From: Palsa-504 sp963753195 | GTDB taxonomy: Bacteria; Actinomycetota; Actinomycetes; Streptosporangiales; Streptosporangiaceae | Assembly: GCA_963753195.1 (NCBI GenBank) | Contig: CAVWBH010000009.1 | Location: forward strand, 1,302,001 to 1,366,000 | Reading direction: 5' to 3' | Length of the DNA stretch: 64,000 bases | Shown here: positions 17,128 to 26,300 of the stretch, piece by piece | Position numbering within the stretch: position 1 is the stretch's first letter | Layout: every line of letters begins with the position of its first letter | Made by a program: the position numbers and the translations under genes | Notes under the pieces: generated by a model | Told to the model about the DNA's origin: nothing | Seen by the model: only the letters and a program-made list of their open reading frames with translations | Databases searched by the model: none

Positions 17128-18509
17128 ATGAAGCAGGGCGTGATCGAGGCGTACGAGGAAGAACAGCTCGTAGTAGCTCTCTCCGATCTCGCGGTCGTCC
17201 GGGGCGCGCTAATGCAGCGCGCGATCGGCGCGGCCATTAAAGAGCGCGACGAACGGCTTGGCCTGGCGCTTCTCACGCTGTCGGACGTTGCCGCAGGCGC
17301 AACGAAGCTGCGCGAGGACGACAGCGGACTGGTGGGGCGCGTAACGCAGGCCACTCGGCCCGCCCCCCAGCCTCAGCGGGCCGGGCCCTCCGACCTCGAT
17401 CTCATCATTTTCTGGTTGCGCGAATACTTCCAGTCCGCCTACGGCGGCTGGGTTCCGACCATTGGAAAGAACCGCGTGATCGAACCCGTCAGAGGGCTCC
17501 CATACATAGGCGGGGGCGGTGAAGGCGACCCCTACTTTGGCGGAGTCCACGATCCCAGGCGCTGTTCCCGCGCGAACGGCGGAACCAGCGCCGGGTCTCC
17601 CGGCCCGAGCGTAGCTCCCGCCGGGTCTCCCGGCCCGAGCGTAGCTCCGCCGGGGTGGCCGCGGCGCGCGGCCGGCCCGGTCAGGGCGTGCGCGTCGGGG
17701 TGCTCGACACCCGGCTGTACCCGAATGAGTGGCTCGCCGGCGGATACGTCGCCGCGGCCCATGACCTGCTTCAGGTCCCCGTCGCCGGGAGCTCGCCGCG
17801 GCCCGCGTCGGCGGGGCATGCGACGTTTATCGCCGGGCTGATCCTGCGCAGCGCGCCGGGTGCCGAGGTCGTCATCCGCCCGGTACTGAACGAGCAGGCG
17901 GTCGGAAAGGCCTGGGACGTGGCGAGGAACATGGCGGCCTTTGTCGGGTCCGGAGTCGACATCTTGAACCTGTCCTTCGGCTGCTTCACCGACGACGGAG
18001 AGCCGCCGCTGGTGCTGGCCAGAGCGGTGAGCCTGCTCAGCGCGGAGATCCTGCTCGTGGCGGCCGCGGGAAATCATGGCGATATCGACGAGCTGCGAGC
18101 GCAGGGCACCCTGCCAGACAAGCCCTGGACCAGGGGCCTGACCTCGAAGACACCGCTGTGGCCCGCGGCCTTCGACGAGGTCATCGCGGTGGGCGCCACG
18201 GACGGGAATGACCTGGCGCCGTTCAGCCCGCGGACACCCTGGGTTGATATGACCGCGCCGGGAGTCGACGTGGAAAGCACCTACCTGACGGGCGAGGTCA
18301 AACTGACCTCTCCTCCCCCGGGCCGTCCGACGGCGACGTTCAGCAACGGGTTTGCCTACTGGGACGGGACGTCATTTGCGGCCGCGGCGGTAAGCGGCGC
18401 GGTGGCGGCCAAGATCCGGCCCGGTGAGCGTGACGCCCGGCACGCGCTGGCGCAGATCCGGAAGTCACCCGAGGGCGGTATCCGCCCGTACACGAAGCCT
18501 GGTTCGTGA
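17128..18509 (+). pseudogene. subtilisin-like (S8) serine protease, split by a frameshift
   Basis: The first frame encodes an N-terminal helical region of about 100 residues (MKQGVIEAYEEEQLVVALSD and on) and a linker of two 10-residue repeats (AGSPGPSVAP). The second frame carries a complete S8 core: Asp in GVRVGVLDTRLYP, His in SAGHATFIAGLI and Ser in WDGTSFAAAAVSG. The frames join where the second 30-bp repeat copy ends in CC instead of CCC (17647-17648); restoring one C gives a continuous reading PAGVAAARGRPGQGVRV. No signal peptide is seen, so the enzyme may be cytoplasmic. GAGAGG precedes the ATG. It may be a real mutation, a slippage switch or a sequence error. Confidence 0.8.
17590..17648 (+). 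repeat. in-frame 30-bp tandem repeat in subtilase linker
   Basis: Bases 17590-17619 and 17620-17648 are identical except that the second copy lacks one C in its final CCC run. Each copy encodes AGSPGPSVAP. The missing base is what breaks the protease frame. Confidence 0.9.
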
Positions 18510-18578
18510 GACCGGCTGGGCCCTCGCTGACCGCGCTGATCAGCGGTACGACCAGGGCACCATGAGGAGCTGACGAAC

Positions 18579-19064
18579 ATGTCCCAGCAGTGGTGGGAGG
18601 ACGACGACCAGCTTCTCGCTGCCCTCGGTGAGGCGCTCCGATCCGAGCGCAGCGTGCCCGCGGAATTCATCGCGATCGGCGAGGCAGCCTTCTCGTGGCG
18701 CGGCATCGACGCCGAACTCGCCATCCTCAGCTACGACTCGATCTTGGAAGGTGCGGAGGCGGAATTGGCTGGCGTGCGCGCTGAGCAAGCGAACCTGCGC
18801 TACCTGACGTTCACCGCCGGCGAATTTACTCTTGAGATAGAGGTGACCATCGACGCTGTTCTCGGACAGCTCGTACCGCCCGGCCCGGGCCGGGCGGAAA
18901 TACGCACCGCGGATGGCGCCGTGGTCACGGCGGTCATCGACGAAGGCGGCGGCTTCACCATCCGCCCTGTCCCACGAACCTCATTCCGCCTTTACTGCCA
19001 TGCGACGAACGGCGCGAGTGTCCTGACCAATTGGCTCCTGCTCACCGATCCCGCAGGCGATTAG
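18579..19064 (+). CDS. small conserved-looking partner of CHAT/S8 locus, unknown function
   Basis: This 161-residue acidic protein begins with a helical segment WWEDDDQLLAALGEALRSER, then FIAIGEAAFSWRGIDAELA, LSYDS, and a beta-rich C-terminal half (LRYLTFTAGEFTLEIEV, GFTIRPVPRTSFRLYCHA). The second half looks like a small beta-sandwich or regulatory domain. No catalytic motif or signal peptide is seen. AGGAG lies upstream of the ATG, and it follows the protease gene by 69 bp on the same strand, so it is probably co-transcribed. It could be an inhibitor, chaperone or substrate of the neighbouring proteases; this is inference from context. Confidence 0.75.
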   Translation: MSQQWWEDDDQLLAALGEALRSERSVPAEFIAIGEAAFSWRGIDAELAILSYDSILEGAEAELAGVRAEQANLRYLTFTAGEFTLEIEVTIDAVLGQLVPPGPGRAEIRTADGAVVTAVIDEGGGFTIRPVPRTSFRLYCHATNGASVLTNWLLLTDPAGD

Positions 19065-19066
19065 AA

Positions 19067-19089
19067 CACCAGCAGGGCCGAGGCTGGTG
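19067..19089. terminator. hairpin between convergent genes
   Basis: CACCAGC (19067-19073) and GCTGGTG (19083-19089) form a perfect 7-bp stem with a 9-base loop, starting 3 bases after the stop codon at 19064 and ending 18 bases before the stop of the convergent OsmC-like gene. It may terminate both. Confidence 0.5.
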
Positions 19090-19106
19090 GCGCGTTCGGA
19101 GGCGGC

Positions 19107-19502
19107 TCACCTGATCCGCTGGACCGGCGCCCCGGCCCTGATGGCACGCGGAATCTCGGCCACCTGATCCACCGTGTCCAGCAGACGCGCAAGCTGCTCG
19201 GCCGCTGCATCGGAGCTGACCTCGACCGAATAGCCGAGGCCCGTGGACTGCCAGGTGGCCGGGTCGAACCCGCCCGTCGCGGTCACCCGGACACCGTGCA
19301 ATTCAAGGCCCAGCGCCGCGGCTTCCCGGTACAGGTCATTGAGGACGCAGCCAGCCGCCGCGAGATGCAGCAGGTGCGCGCCGGTGTATTCAGCGTCCAC
19401 CGTCACGCCGCCGGGAGTCCACCGATGCGGGAAACGGACGGCAGCCGCGGAGGCCGACATCATCGTCCCGGCGCCCACCGCGACCTCGAAGCGATCGTCC
19501 AT
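19107..19502 (-). CDS. OsmC-like protein lacking second cysteine
   Basis: This 131-residue protein has the OsmC/Ohr fold pattern: an N-terminal strand region, TGAHLLHLAAAGCVLNDLYREA with the first Cys on the central helix, LELHGVRVTATG, and YSVEVSSDAAAEQLARLLDT. In active OsmC/Ohr peroxidases a second Cys follows in an SCPV-type motif; here the place reads VAEIPRAI with no Cys. Peroxidase activity is therefore doubtful and another binding or carrier role is possible. The ATG at 19502 has AAGGAG at good spacing; a longer open frame upstream looks non-coding. Confidence 0.75.
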   Translation of the reverse strand: MDDRFEVAVGAGTMMSASAAAVRFPHRWTPGGVTVDAEYTGAHLLHLAAAGCVLNDLYREAAALGLELHGVRVTATGGFDPATWQSTGLGYSVEVSSDAAAEQLARLLDTVDQVAEIPRAIRAGAPVQRIR

Positions 19503-19677
19503 CGCCGACTCCTTCCACAGTCGTCGCGCCCGGCGGCTGAACCGAACAGCGGGCTGAGTGACCTCGAATCCAGCCGTCCCATCCGTGCGCCTGTTCCGTG
19601 GCGGGGGTGCACACTGCCCGGCCACCGCGGCGCCTGGTGCTCCGTCACCCGCTGAAATGCGAAGAGCAACCATTATT

Positions 19678-19717
19678 GTGGATCGCTACTGCCCGCCGGG
19701 GGGCAGTAGCGATCCAC
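19678..19717. terminator. 17-bp perfect inverted repeat
   Basis: GTGGATCGCTACTGCCC (19678-19694) and its exact complement (19701-19717) flank a 6-base loop. It lies about 70 bp downstream of the enoyl-CoA hydratase stop on the minus strand. There is no T-tract, but stable stems without one often end transcripts in actinomycetes. Confidence 0.6.
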
Positions 19718-19787
19718 GATGATGCGCGCGGCCGATGGGCCGGGTGGACGTTGGGGGAGAACTCGCGCGGCGGAAGGACGTCTCCCG

Positions 19788-20573
19788 TTAGCGGCCCTTG
19801 AAGACAGGGGGGCGCTTCTCGGCGAACGCTCGCATCGCTTCCTTGGAGTCCTCGGTCTGGCCGAGCTGGTGGGTGAGGTTCTGCTCGTACCGGTAGCCGT
19901 CGCGAAGGCTCATCTCTTCGATGGCGTTCAGCGATCCCTTGGCCATCTGCAGGGCGACGGGGCTCTTCGCCGCCAGCGTGCGGGCGATTGACAGGGCCGC
20001 ATCGATCAGCTCGCCGGCGGGCACGCAGGCCTCCACGACACCGGTCCGGTAGAGCTCAGGCCCGGGTATCCGCTGGCCGGTCAGGGCCATCGTCCGCAGG
20101 CGTGAGTGCGAGAAGAGGCGCATCGCGTGGCGCTGGCCGCCCATGAGGCCCACGTCGATCTCGGGCAGCCCGAGGAGGGCCGCCTCGGATGCGATCAGGA
20201 TGTCACAGGACGCCGCGATGGCCAGGCCGCCGCCCAGGGCGGCCCCGTTGATCGCCCCGACCACCGGTTTCGTGCACTCGCGGATCGAGTGGTACGCCTC
20301 TCTCCCGCCCCGGCTGTTGCGCCAGTACGCACCGGGCTCCGGAGCGCCGCTGCTGCGCTCCTTCAGGTCAGCCCCGGCGCAGAAGGCTCGGCCCTCGCCG
20401 GTCAGGACTACGGCCCTGATCTCATCCAGGTCGCTCAGCCGGTCGAACATGGTCGGGATATCAAGAATCATCTGGCTCGAGTGCGCATTGACCGGGGGAT
20501 TGTCCAGCCTGACGAGGGCAATGTGCTGGTCAACTACTTCGCACTTGACGGTCTTCAGATCTAGATCGGCCAT
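19788..20573 (-). CDS. enoyl-CoA hydratase/isomerase family protein
   Basis: This 261-residue crotonase-fold protein has the oxyanion-hole motifs AFCAGADLKE and INGAALGGGLAIAASCDI, followed by LLGLPEIDVGLMGGQRHAMR with a Glu at the usual catalytic position. Crotonases hydrate or isomerise acyl-CoA thioesters in fatty-acid, amino-acid or aromatic degradation. The C-terminal RPPVFKGR is typical of the family. It stands alone, so the pathway is not indicated. Confidence 0.88.
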   Translation of the reverse strand: MADLDLKTVKCEVVDQHIALVRLDNPPVNAHSSQMILDIPTMFDRLSDLDEIRAVVLTGEGRAFCAGADLKERSSGAPEPGAYWRNSRGGREAYHSIRECTKPVVGAINGAALGGGLAIAASCDILIASEAALLGLPEIDVGLMGGQRHAMRLFSHSRLRTMALTGQRIPGPELYRTGVVEACVPAGELIDAALSIARTLAAKSPVALQMAKGSLNAIEEMSLRDGYRYEQNLTHQLGQTEDSKEAMRAFAEKRPPVFKGR

Positions 20574-20739
20574 GGTCGTCCTCTCCGTCGGGGAAACGGG
20601 ACCGAGAATTCGGCGAGCCTGGAGTCCGCATCCGTTCAGCGTCCCGAGGTCGTATCACGCTCCATGGTCCTCGGCCTCCGCGGAGAGAGCAAGCCAAGGA
20701 AGCGGCCGGGGAAGCGACGGGACGATCGGGGTGCGGGAC

Positions 20740-22911
20740 CTAGCCGGCGATGCTCCGGTCGGCGACCCGTGCACCGGCCGCCGCGGCCCGGTGAGACACC
20801 CGCAGGGCATCGGTCAGCAACGCGACCAGGGCATCGAGCTGCACGCCGGCCGGCGAGGAGATCTCCTCGTCCGCCCCGTCCAGCGCCCGGTTGGCCAGCC
20901 CCGCCTTGCTGTCGATCAGCTCGGCGACCCGGGCGTCGATGGTCTGCGCGGCGATGATGCGCCACGCGGTGACCGGTTCGCCCTGCCCGATGCGGTGGCT
21001 GCGGTCGATGGCCTGGGTCTGCTCGGCGTGGGTCCAGGACAGCTCGGCCAGCACGATGTTCGAGGCGACCTGCAGATTCAGGCCCACGCCCGCCGCGGTC
21101 AGCGAGCACACCGCGACCGCGACGTCCGGGTTGTCGGTGAAGGCGTCGATGTTCGCCTGCCGCGCCTTGGGCGTCTGGTCGCCACGGATCGACGAGAAGC
21201 GCACCCCCTGCCGGGCGAACGTCTCCTCGGCGGCGTCCATCACGTCGACGTGCTTCGCGAAGAACACGACCTTGCCGGCGCTGCGGGCCAGCTGCGCCGC
21301 ATAGTCCGCGGCCAGCTCGGCCTTCGCCTGGCCGATGCGTCGCATCATGGTGAACACGTTCTCGCCGGACTTCGTGGTCGCGTCCTTCAGCTCCGACCGG
21401 GCCACCCGGCGGACGAGGTCGTGGTCGATGCCTTCGGCGCCGGCGTCGGAGAACCGGTTCGCGAGCGCGGCCTCGTACTGCGCCACCATCCGGTCGGCGA
21501 GGTCCCGCTCGGCCGCGCGGATCGACCGGCCGGCCCGTCCGTCCAGCTCGACGGGGATGTCGGCGATGCGGCGGGCCGGGATGTCGGCGGCCACGTCAAT
21601 CTTGCGGTGCCGCACGATGCCGAGATCGATCACGCACTGGCGCGCCGCGGGGTAGAAGCCCCGGTCGGCAGGCGTCAGGCCGGTGTCCTCGAGCGCGTCC
21701 ATCAGCTCGCCGAGGGGCTTGCTGTCGTCGATCCAGCCGAGGAACTGCCAGATGGCCCGGAAGTCCTCGATGTCGTTGATCAGCGGGGTGCCGGTCAGCG
21801 CCATCAGCAAGGGCCGCGGCGTACGGGACCGGATGCGCTCGGAGAGCGCGAGGACGTGCTGCGAACGCTGCGAGGTCTTGTTCTTGATGAAGTGTGCCTC
21901 GTCCACGACCATGCCGCGGAAGCCGAAGTCACCGAGCCAGCCCCGGTGGCGGTCGAGCACCTCGTAGTTAAGCACGACGATGTCGGCGAAGCCGTCGGCC
22001 GTCTCGCCGTCGCCCTGCACCACGGTGGCGGGGTGGCGGGGCGTCCAGTGGGCCGCCTCACGGGCCCAGTTGGTCTTGACGACGTTCGGCACGACGACGA
22101 GCAGGGGGTAGGCGTCCGCCGCTTCCGCGGCGAGCAGCGCCTGGGCCGTCTTGCCCAGACCTGGCTCATCGGCGAGCAGGAACGTCCGGTGACCGGCCGC
22201 GGCCGCGGCGACCACCTGCCCCTGATGCGGCATCAGCTTCAGGCCCGCCGGGGTGAACCGGGCCGTCGGCGCCGGGAGCGCCATGCAGGCCGGGGCTCCC
22301 CCGCCGGCGCGCTCGAAAGAGCTCAGCAGCGGGCCGAGCAGCTCCCAGCCGGCCAGGCGGTGCGGGCGAGCGGCGCGCTGCGGAACGGCGGAGAAGTCGG
22401 GGGACAGGAAGGGGTTCGCCAGCTGCCGGGAGATCACCGACTGCGGCACGACCCCCAACTCCGGTGCGGCGGGCTCGGTCGCGGTAGCCGCCGGCGCGAT
22501 CTCTTCGGGCGCCGGCTCGATGCCGAGGTCGCGCATCATCTCCAGTTTGAGCGACCGGGCCGCGTCGGAGACGCCGGCGTCCTCGGCCAGCAGGGCCAGC
22601 AGCCCGGCGTCCCGGACGGCGGTCGTCGCAAGGATGGCCGCGATGCCGTCCAGGCGCTTGAGCTGCTCAGCGCGACGACGGTCGCCTCCGGCCGCAGCCC
22701 GGATGCGGGCGCGCTCGTCCCGCAGCAGCAAGGCGACGGCCTGGAACTTCGTGCGCACGGCAGGCGTCACGTGGCCGCGCCGCGCGGCCGCCTCGACCTC
22801 ACCGGCGGTTCGGGCGAGCACCGAGACAACGTCGTCGCGCTGGCGGACGCGTCGCTGCTTCTGCGGGGCGGTACGGCGAGCGCCCGTCTGGCGCTGGCCT
22901 GGTCGAGCCAA
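20740..22911 (-). CDS. SNF2/DEAD-like helicase
   Basis: This protein of about 723 residues has an Arg/Ala-rich N-terminal region and then a SNF2-type ATPase: Walker A LADEPGLGKTAQALL, MVVDEAHFIKNKTSQRS (DEAH), LMALTGTPLINDIEDF and a helicase C-terminal domain with SLTAAGVGLNLQ and QTQAIDRSHRIGQGEPVTAW. SNF2 proteins translocate on double-stranded DNA and remodel protein-DNA complexes. The TTG at 22911 is chosen because GAGGAGG lies 5 bases upstream; an upstream TTG at 22965 lacks a site. No nuclease or methyltransferase partner is nearby, so a role in defence is not supported. Confidence 0.88.
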   Translation of the reverse strand: MARPGQRQTGARRTAPQKQRRVRQRDDVVSVLARTAGEVEAAARRGHVTPAVRTKFQAVALLLRDERARIRAAAGGDRRRAEQLKRLDGIAAILATTAVRDAGLLALLAEDAGVSDAARSLKLEMMRDLGIEPAPEEIAPAATATEPAAPELGVVPQSVISRQLANPFLSPDFSAVPQRAARPHRLAGWELLGPLLSSFERAGGGAPACMALPAPTARFTPAGLKLMPHQGQVVAAAAAGHRTFLLADEPGLGKTAQALLAAEAADAYPLLVVVPNVVKTNWAREAAHWTPRHPATVVQGDGETADGFADIVVLNYEVLDRHRGWLGDFGFRGMVVDEAHFIKNKTSQRSQHVLALSERIRSRTPRPLLMALTGTPLINDIEDFRAIWQFLGWIDDSKPLGELMDALEDTGLTPADRGFYPAARQCVIDLGIVRHRKIDVAADIPARRIADIPVELDGRAGRSIRAAERDLADRMVAQYEAALANRFSDAGAEGIDHDLVRRVARSELKDATTKSGENVFTMMRRIGQAKAELAADYAAQLARSAGKVVFFAKHVDVMDAAEETFARQGVRFSSIRGDQTPKARQANIDAFTDNPDVAVAVCSLTAAGVGLNLQVASNIVLAELSWTHAEQTQAIDRSHRIGQGEPVTAWRIIAAQTIDARVAELIDSKAGLANRALDGADEEISSPAGVQLDALVALLTDALRVSHRAAAAGARVADRSIAG

Positions 22912-23310
22912 AGACTCCTCCTCTGAAATGCCGGGGCACAGTGGCCGCGGCAGCGTGCTGCGCAATCCCGCGAAACGGGACGAGGAACGTCCCGAGCACA
23001 GGACCTAGTGCTCCAGTCGCCGAGCCGACTTGCGGATCCCCAATGATCAACGCATCGGGCCTCGGCGGGCGTCTCACACGGACTCGGAGCCGCCGGTGGC
23101 TGGGCTGGTGACCACCGCCCTGTGAACGCCACCGTCGGACGACCGGTTCGGTTCTCCGGCGCCTTGACCATATTAACGCGTGCGAGGGCGCATAATTCCC
23201 GGGGTGGGCCGCGACGGGCCGGGCGAGTTCTACCGGCGCGATTCCCGGGGTGGGCCGCGACCGGCCGGGCGAGTTCTACCGGCGCGAGCTCTTGCCGCCC
23301 GAGCCCCGGG
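22912..23310. other. 399-bp intergenic region with tandem duplication
   Basis: This stretch separates the helicase start from the ABC exporter stop and contains no convincing gene. It holds the helicase ribosome binding site and presumably its promoter, and a two-copy 46-bp repeat at 23195-23286. Confidence 0.6.
23195..23286. repeat. 46-bp tandem direct repeat
   Basis: Bases 23195-23240 and 23241-23286 are adjacent copies differing at one position (G versus C). The array lies 25-116 bp beyond the ABC exporter stop codon, in a non-coding gap. Such exact duplications usually reflect recent slippage or repair. Confidence 0.9.
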
Positions 23311-26300
23311 TCAGCTGGCGATGTCGAAGGCGCGCCACAGGCCTGCATAGGGGCCAGCTACGGAGAGGAGTTCACGGTGGCTGCCGGTCTCGACGACCTG
23401 GCCGCCGTCGATCACGAAGATGCGGTCGGCCCGCGCCGCCGTCTGCAGGCGGTGCGCGATGATCACCGTCGTCCGGGCGTGCGCGACGACCTCCATCGCG
23501 TGGTTCACCCGTGCCTCGCTGGCCAGGTCGAGGTTCGACGTCGCCTCGTCGAGCAGGATGATGGCCGGGTCGATGAGCAAGGCGCGGGCAAAACACAGAA
23601 GCTGGCGTTGCCCGATGGACAGCGACTTGCCGCCGCCGCGCACCGGGGCGAGATAGCCGCCGGCGCCGACGATGAAGTCGTGCGCCCCCACGCTCCTGGC
23701 CGCGGCCTCGACCTGCTCGTCGGTCGCGCCGGGACGGCCATAGGCGATGTTGTCGCGAATCGACGCCGGAAACAGGAAGGGCTCCTGGGGGACGTAACCG
23801 AGGCGCCGGCGATAACCCTCGAGGTCCAGCCTGGTCAGTGGCGCTCCGTCGATCAGGACCTGACCCGCGGTCGGGTCGTAAAAGCGGGCGATCAGTTTCA
23901 CTACCGTCGACTTGCCGGCCCCGGTCTCTCCGACCAGCGCCACGGTCTGTCCCGCCGCGATGGACAAGTCGATGCCCGCGACCGCCTCGGCGGGCTGCCC
24001 CGGATACCGGAAGTGCACGCCGGCCAGCTCGATGGCGCCCTTGATCTTCGGCAGCGGCCGGACTCGCTCGTGTCCCGCCGCGGCGTCAGCCGCGAGCTCG
24101 GCGGGCTGGAGCGCCTCGAAGTCGAGGCTGACCGGCGCCTGCAGCAGGCCGGAGATCCGCCGCAGTCCGGCGGAGGCCTGCTGGTAGGAGTCGAAGACCT
24201 GGGAGAGCTGCTGCACCGGCGCGAACAGCTGGGTGAGGTAGAGCAGGAAGGCGACGAGCGCGCCAGCTGACAAGAGGTGCTGGTGATACTCGTGGTCGCC
24301 GACCCCGAGGATGATCAGGGTGGCGATGTTCCCCATCAGCTGGGCGTAGGGAAAGAACAGCGACTGGTAGTAGGTCGAGCGGATACCGGCGTCGCGGTAC
24401 TGAAGGGTGAGAGTCCGGAAATTCGCCGTGTTGCGCTCTTCCCGCCGGAAGGCCTGGGTGATGCGGACGCCTGAGACGTTCTCCTCAAGATCTGCGTTGA
24501 CCGCCGCGATCCGCTCCCGCTGGCGGTCGTAGGCCTTCGACGACTTCGCCCGGTACAGCAGGGTGCCCGCGAGCAGCGGCGGGACGACCCCCAGGACGAA
24601 CAAGGCCAGCCGGGGACTCATGAGAACGAGCAGCACCGCCACGCCGAAGAAGTTCAGGAAACTCACGAAGGCGTTCACCAGACCGGACTGCATGAGCTGG
24701 GAGAGGGTGTCGACGTCGGAGCCGATCCGGGTGAGGATCCGCCCGCCCATCTCGCGGTCGTAGAAGTCCATGCCGAGCCGCTGCAGGTGGCTGAAGATCT
24801 TGACCCGCAGGCCGAACAGCAGACGCTCACCGACGCGGCCGGTCAGGAAGATCTCCCGCCACTGGAAGAACCAGTCGGCCAGGTTGACCGCGAAGTACAG
24901 GCCGATCAGGATGACCAGGAGCTGGCCGTCGTGCTGCTGGATCGCGTTGTTGATCGTGTACCTGACGAACTGCGGCCCGGCCAACAGGCAGGCCGAGTCG
25001 AGCACGATGAACATCGCGCCGAGCGCCAGCTGGAGGTACAGCGGCCGCAGGTAGCGCCAGAAGTTGAACTTCCCGACGACCGGCGCCGTCTGCTGCGCGA
25101 GGTCCTCGTGCGGCCAGTCGCGTACCGGCGGCAGGCTCTTGATCGCCGCCATGAGCTCCGGCGTCGGCGGCCCGGCCGCGCCGGCGCGCATTCCGCCGCC
25201 GGCCCGCATGCCGCCGCCACCCATGCCACCGCCACCCATGCCGCCGGCCTGCAGCCGGGGTTCGGCGTTCACGAGCTCGAAGCGAACGCCGTCAAAGTCG
25301 CCGCCGGAGCCGCGACGGCCCCACGCCTCGGCGCTGGAGCGAGTCGAGCCCCGGTTGGTGTGCTGCCCCTCGGCCTGGTCGTTAGGTCCGGAGATCAGTT
25401 CTCGGTAGAGCTCGCAGCGCTCGATCAGCTGTTCGTGGGTGCCGCTGTCGACGACCGCGCCCCGGTCGAGCACCGCGATGCGGCTGGCCAGCCGCAGCGT
25501 GGAACGGCGGTGCGCGATGAGGATCGTGGTACGGCCCACCATCAGCCTGCGGAGGGTTTTGTGGATCTCTTCCTCCACGCGGCTGTCGATCGAGGACGTG
25601 GCGTCGTCGAGGAGGAGGATCTTCGGATCGGTGAGCAGGGCGCGGGCGAGCGTGATCCGCTGGCGCTGGCCCCCGGAGAGCAGGGAGCCCTTCTCGCCGA
25701 CGACGGTGTCGTAGCGGTCCGGCAGGGCGCTGATGAAATCGTGCGCCTCGGCCGCGCGAGCGGCCGCCTCGATCTGCTCGTCGGTCGCGTCCGGCCGGCC
25801 GAAGGAGATGTTGGACCGAACGGTGTCGGAGAACAAGAAGGCGTCCTCGAAGACGATGCCGATCTGGCGGCGCAGGCTGTCGAGCGTCACGTCGCGCACG
25901 TCCACTCCTTCGAGGCGAACGTGCCCGGACTGGACGTCGTAGAAGCGAGGGAGCAGAAGCCCGATCGTCGACTTCCCCGAGCCCGACGCGCCGACAATCC
26001 CGACCGTCTCACCCGGGGCGATGTCCAGGGAGAAGTTACGCAGGATCGGCTCCGACCGCAGGTAGCCGAACGACACCCCGTCGAAGCTGATGTGCCCGTG
26101 CTCGCCGGGCAGCGTGACGGCGGGCAGGGTCACGGCGTCAGCCTTCTCGGTGACATCGGGCAGCGAGTCGAGGAGCTCCAGGACCCGTTCGGCCCCGGCG
26201 CGGGCCTGCTGGGCGGTGACGATGACGCTGCCCAGCTGGCGCGCCGGAGCCGCCAGCAGGGCCATGTAGGTCATGAAGGCCACCAGGGTGCCGATCGAGA

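Noticed and set aside
20740..22911. SNF2 helicase as part of a defence system
   Set aside because: No nuclease, methyltransferase or other defence partner lies next to it.
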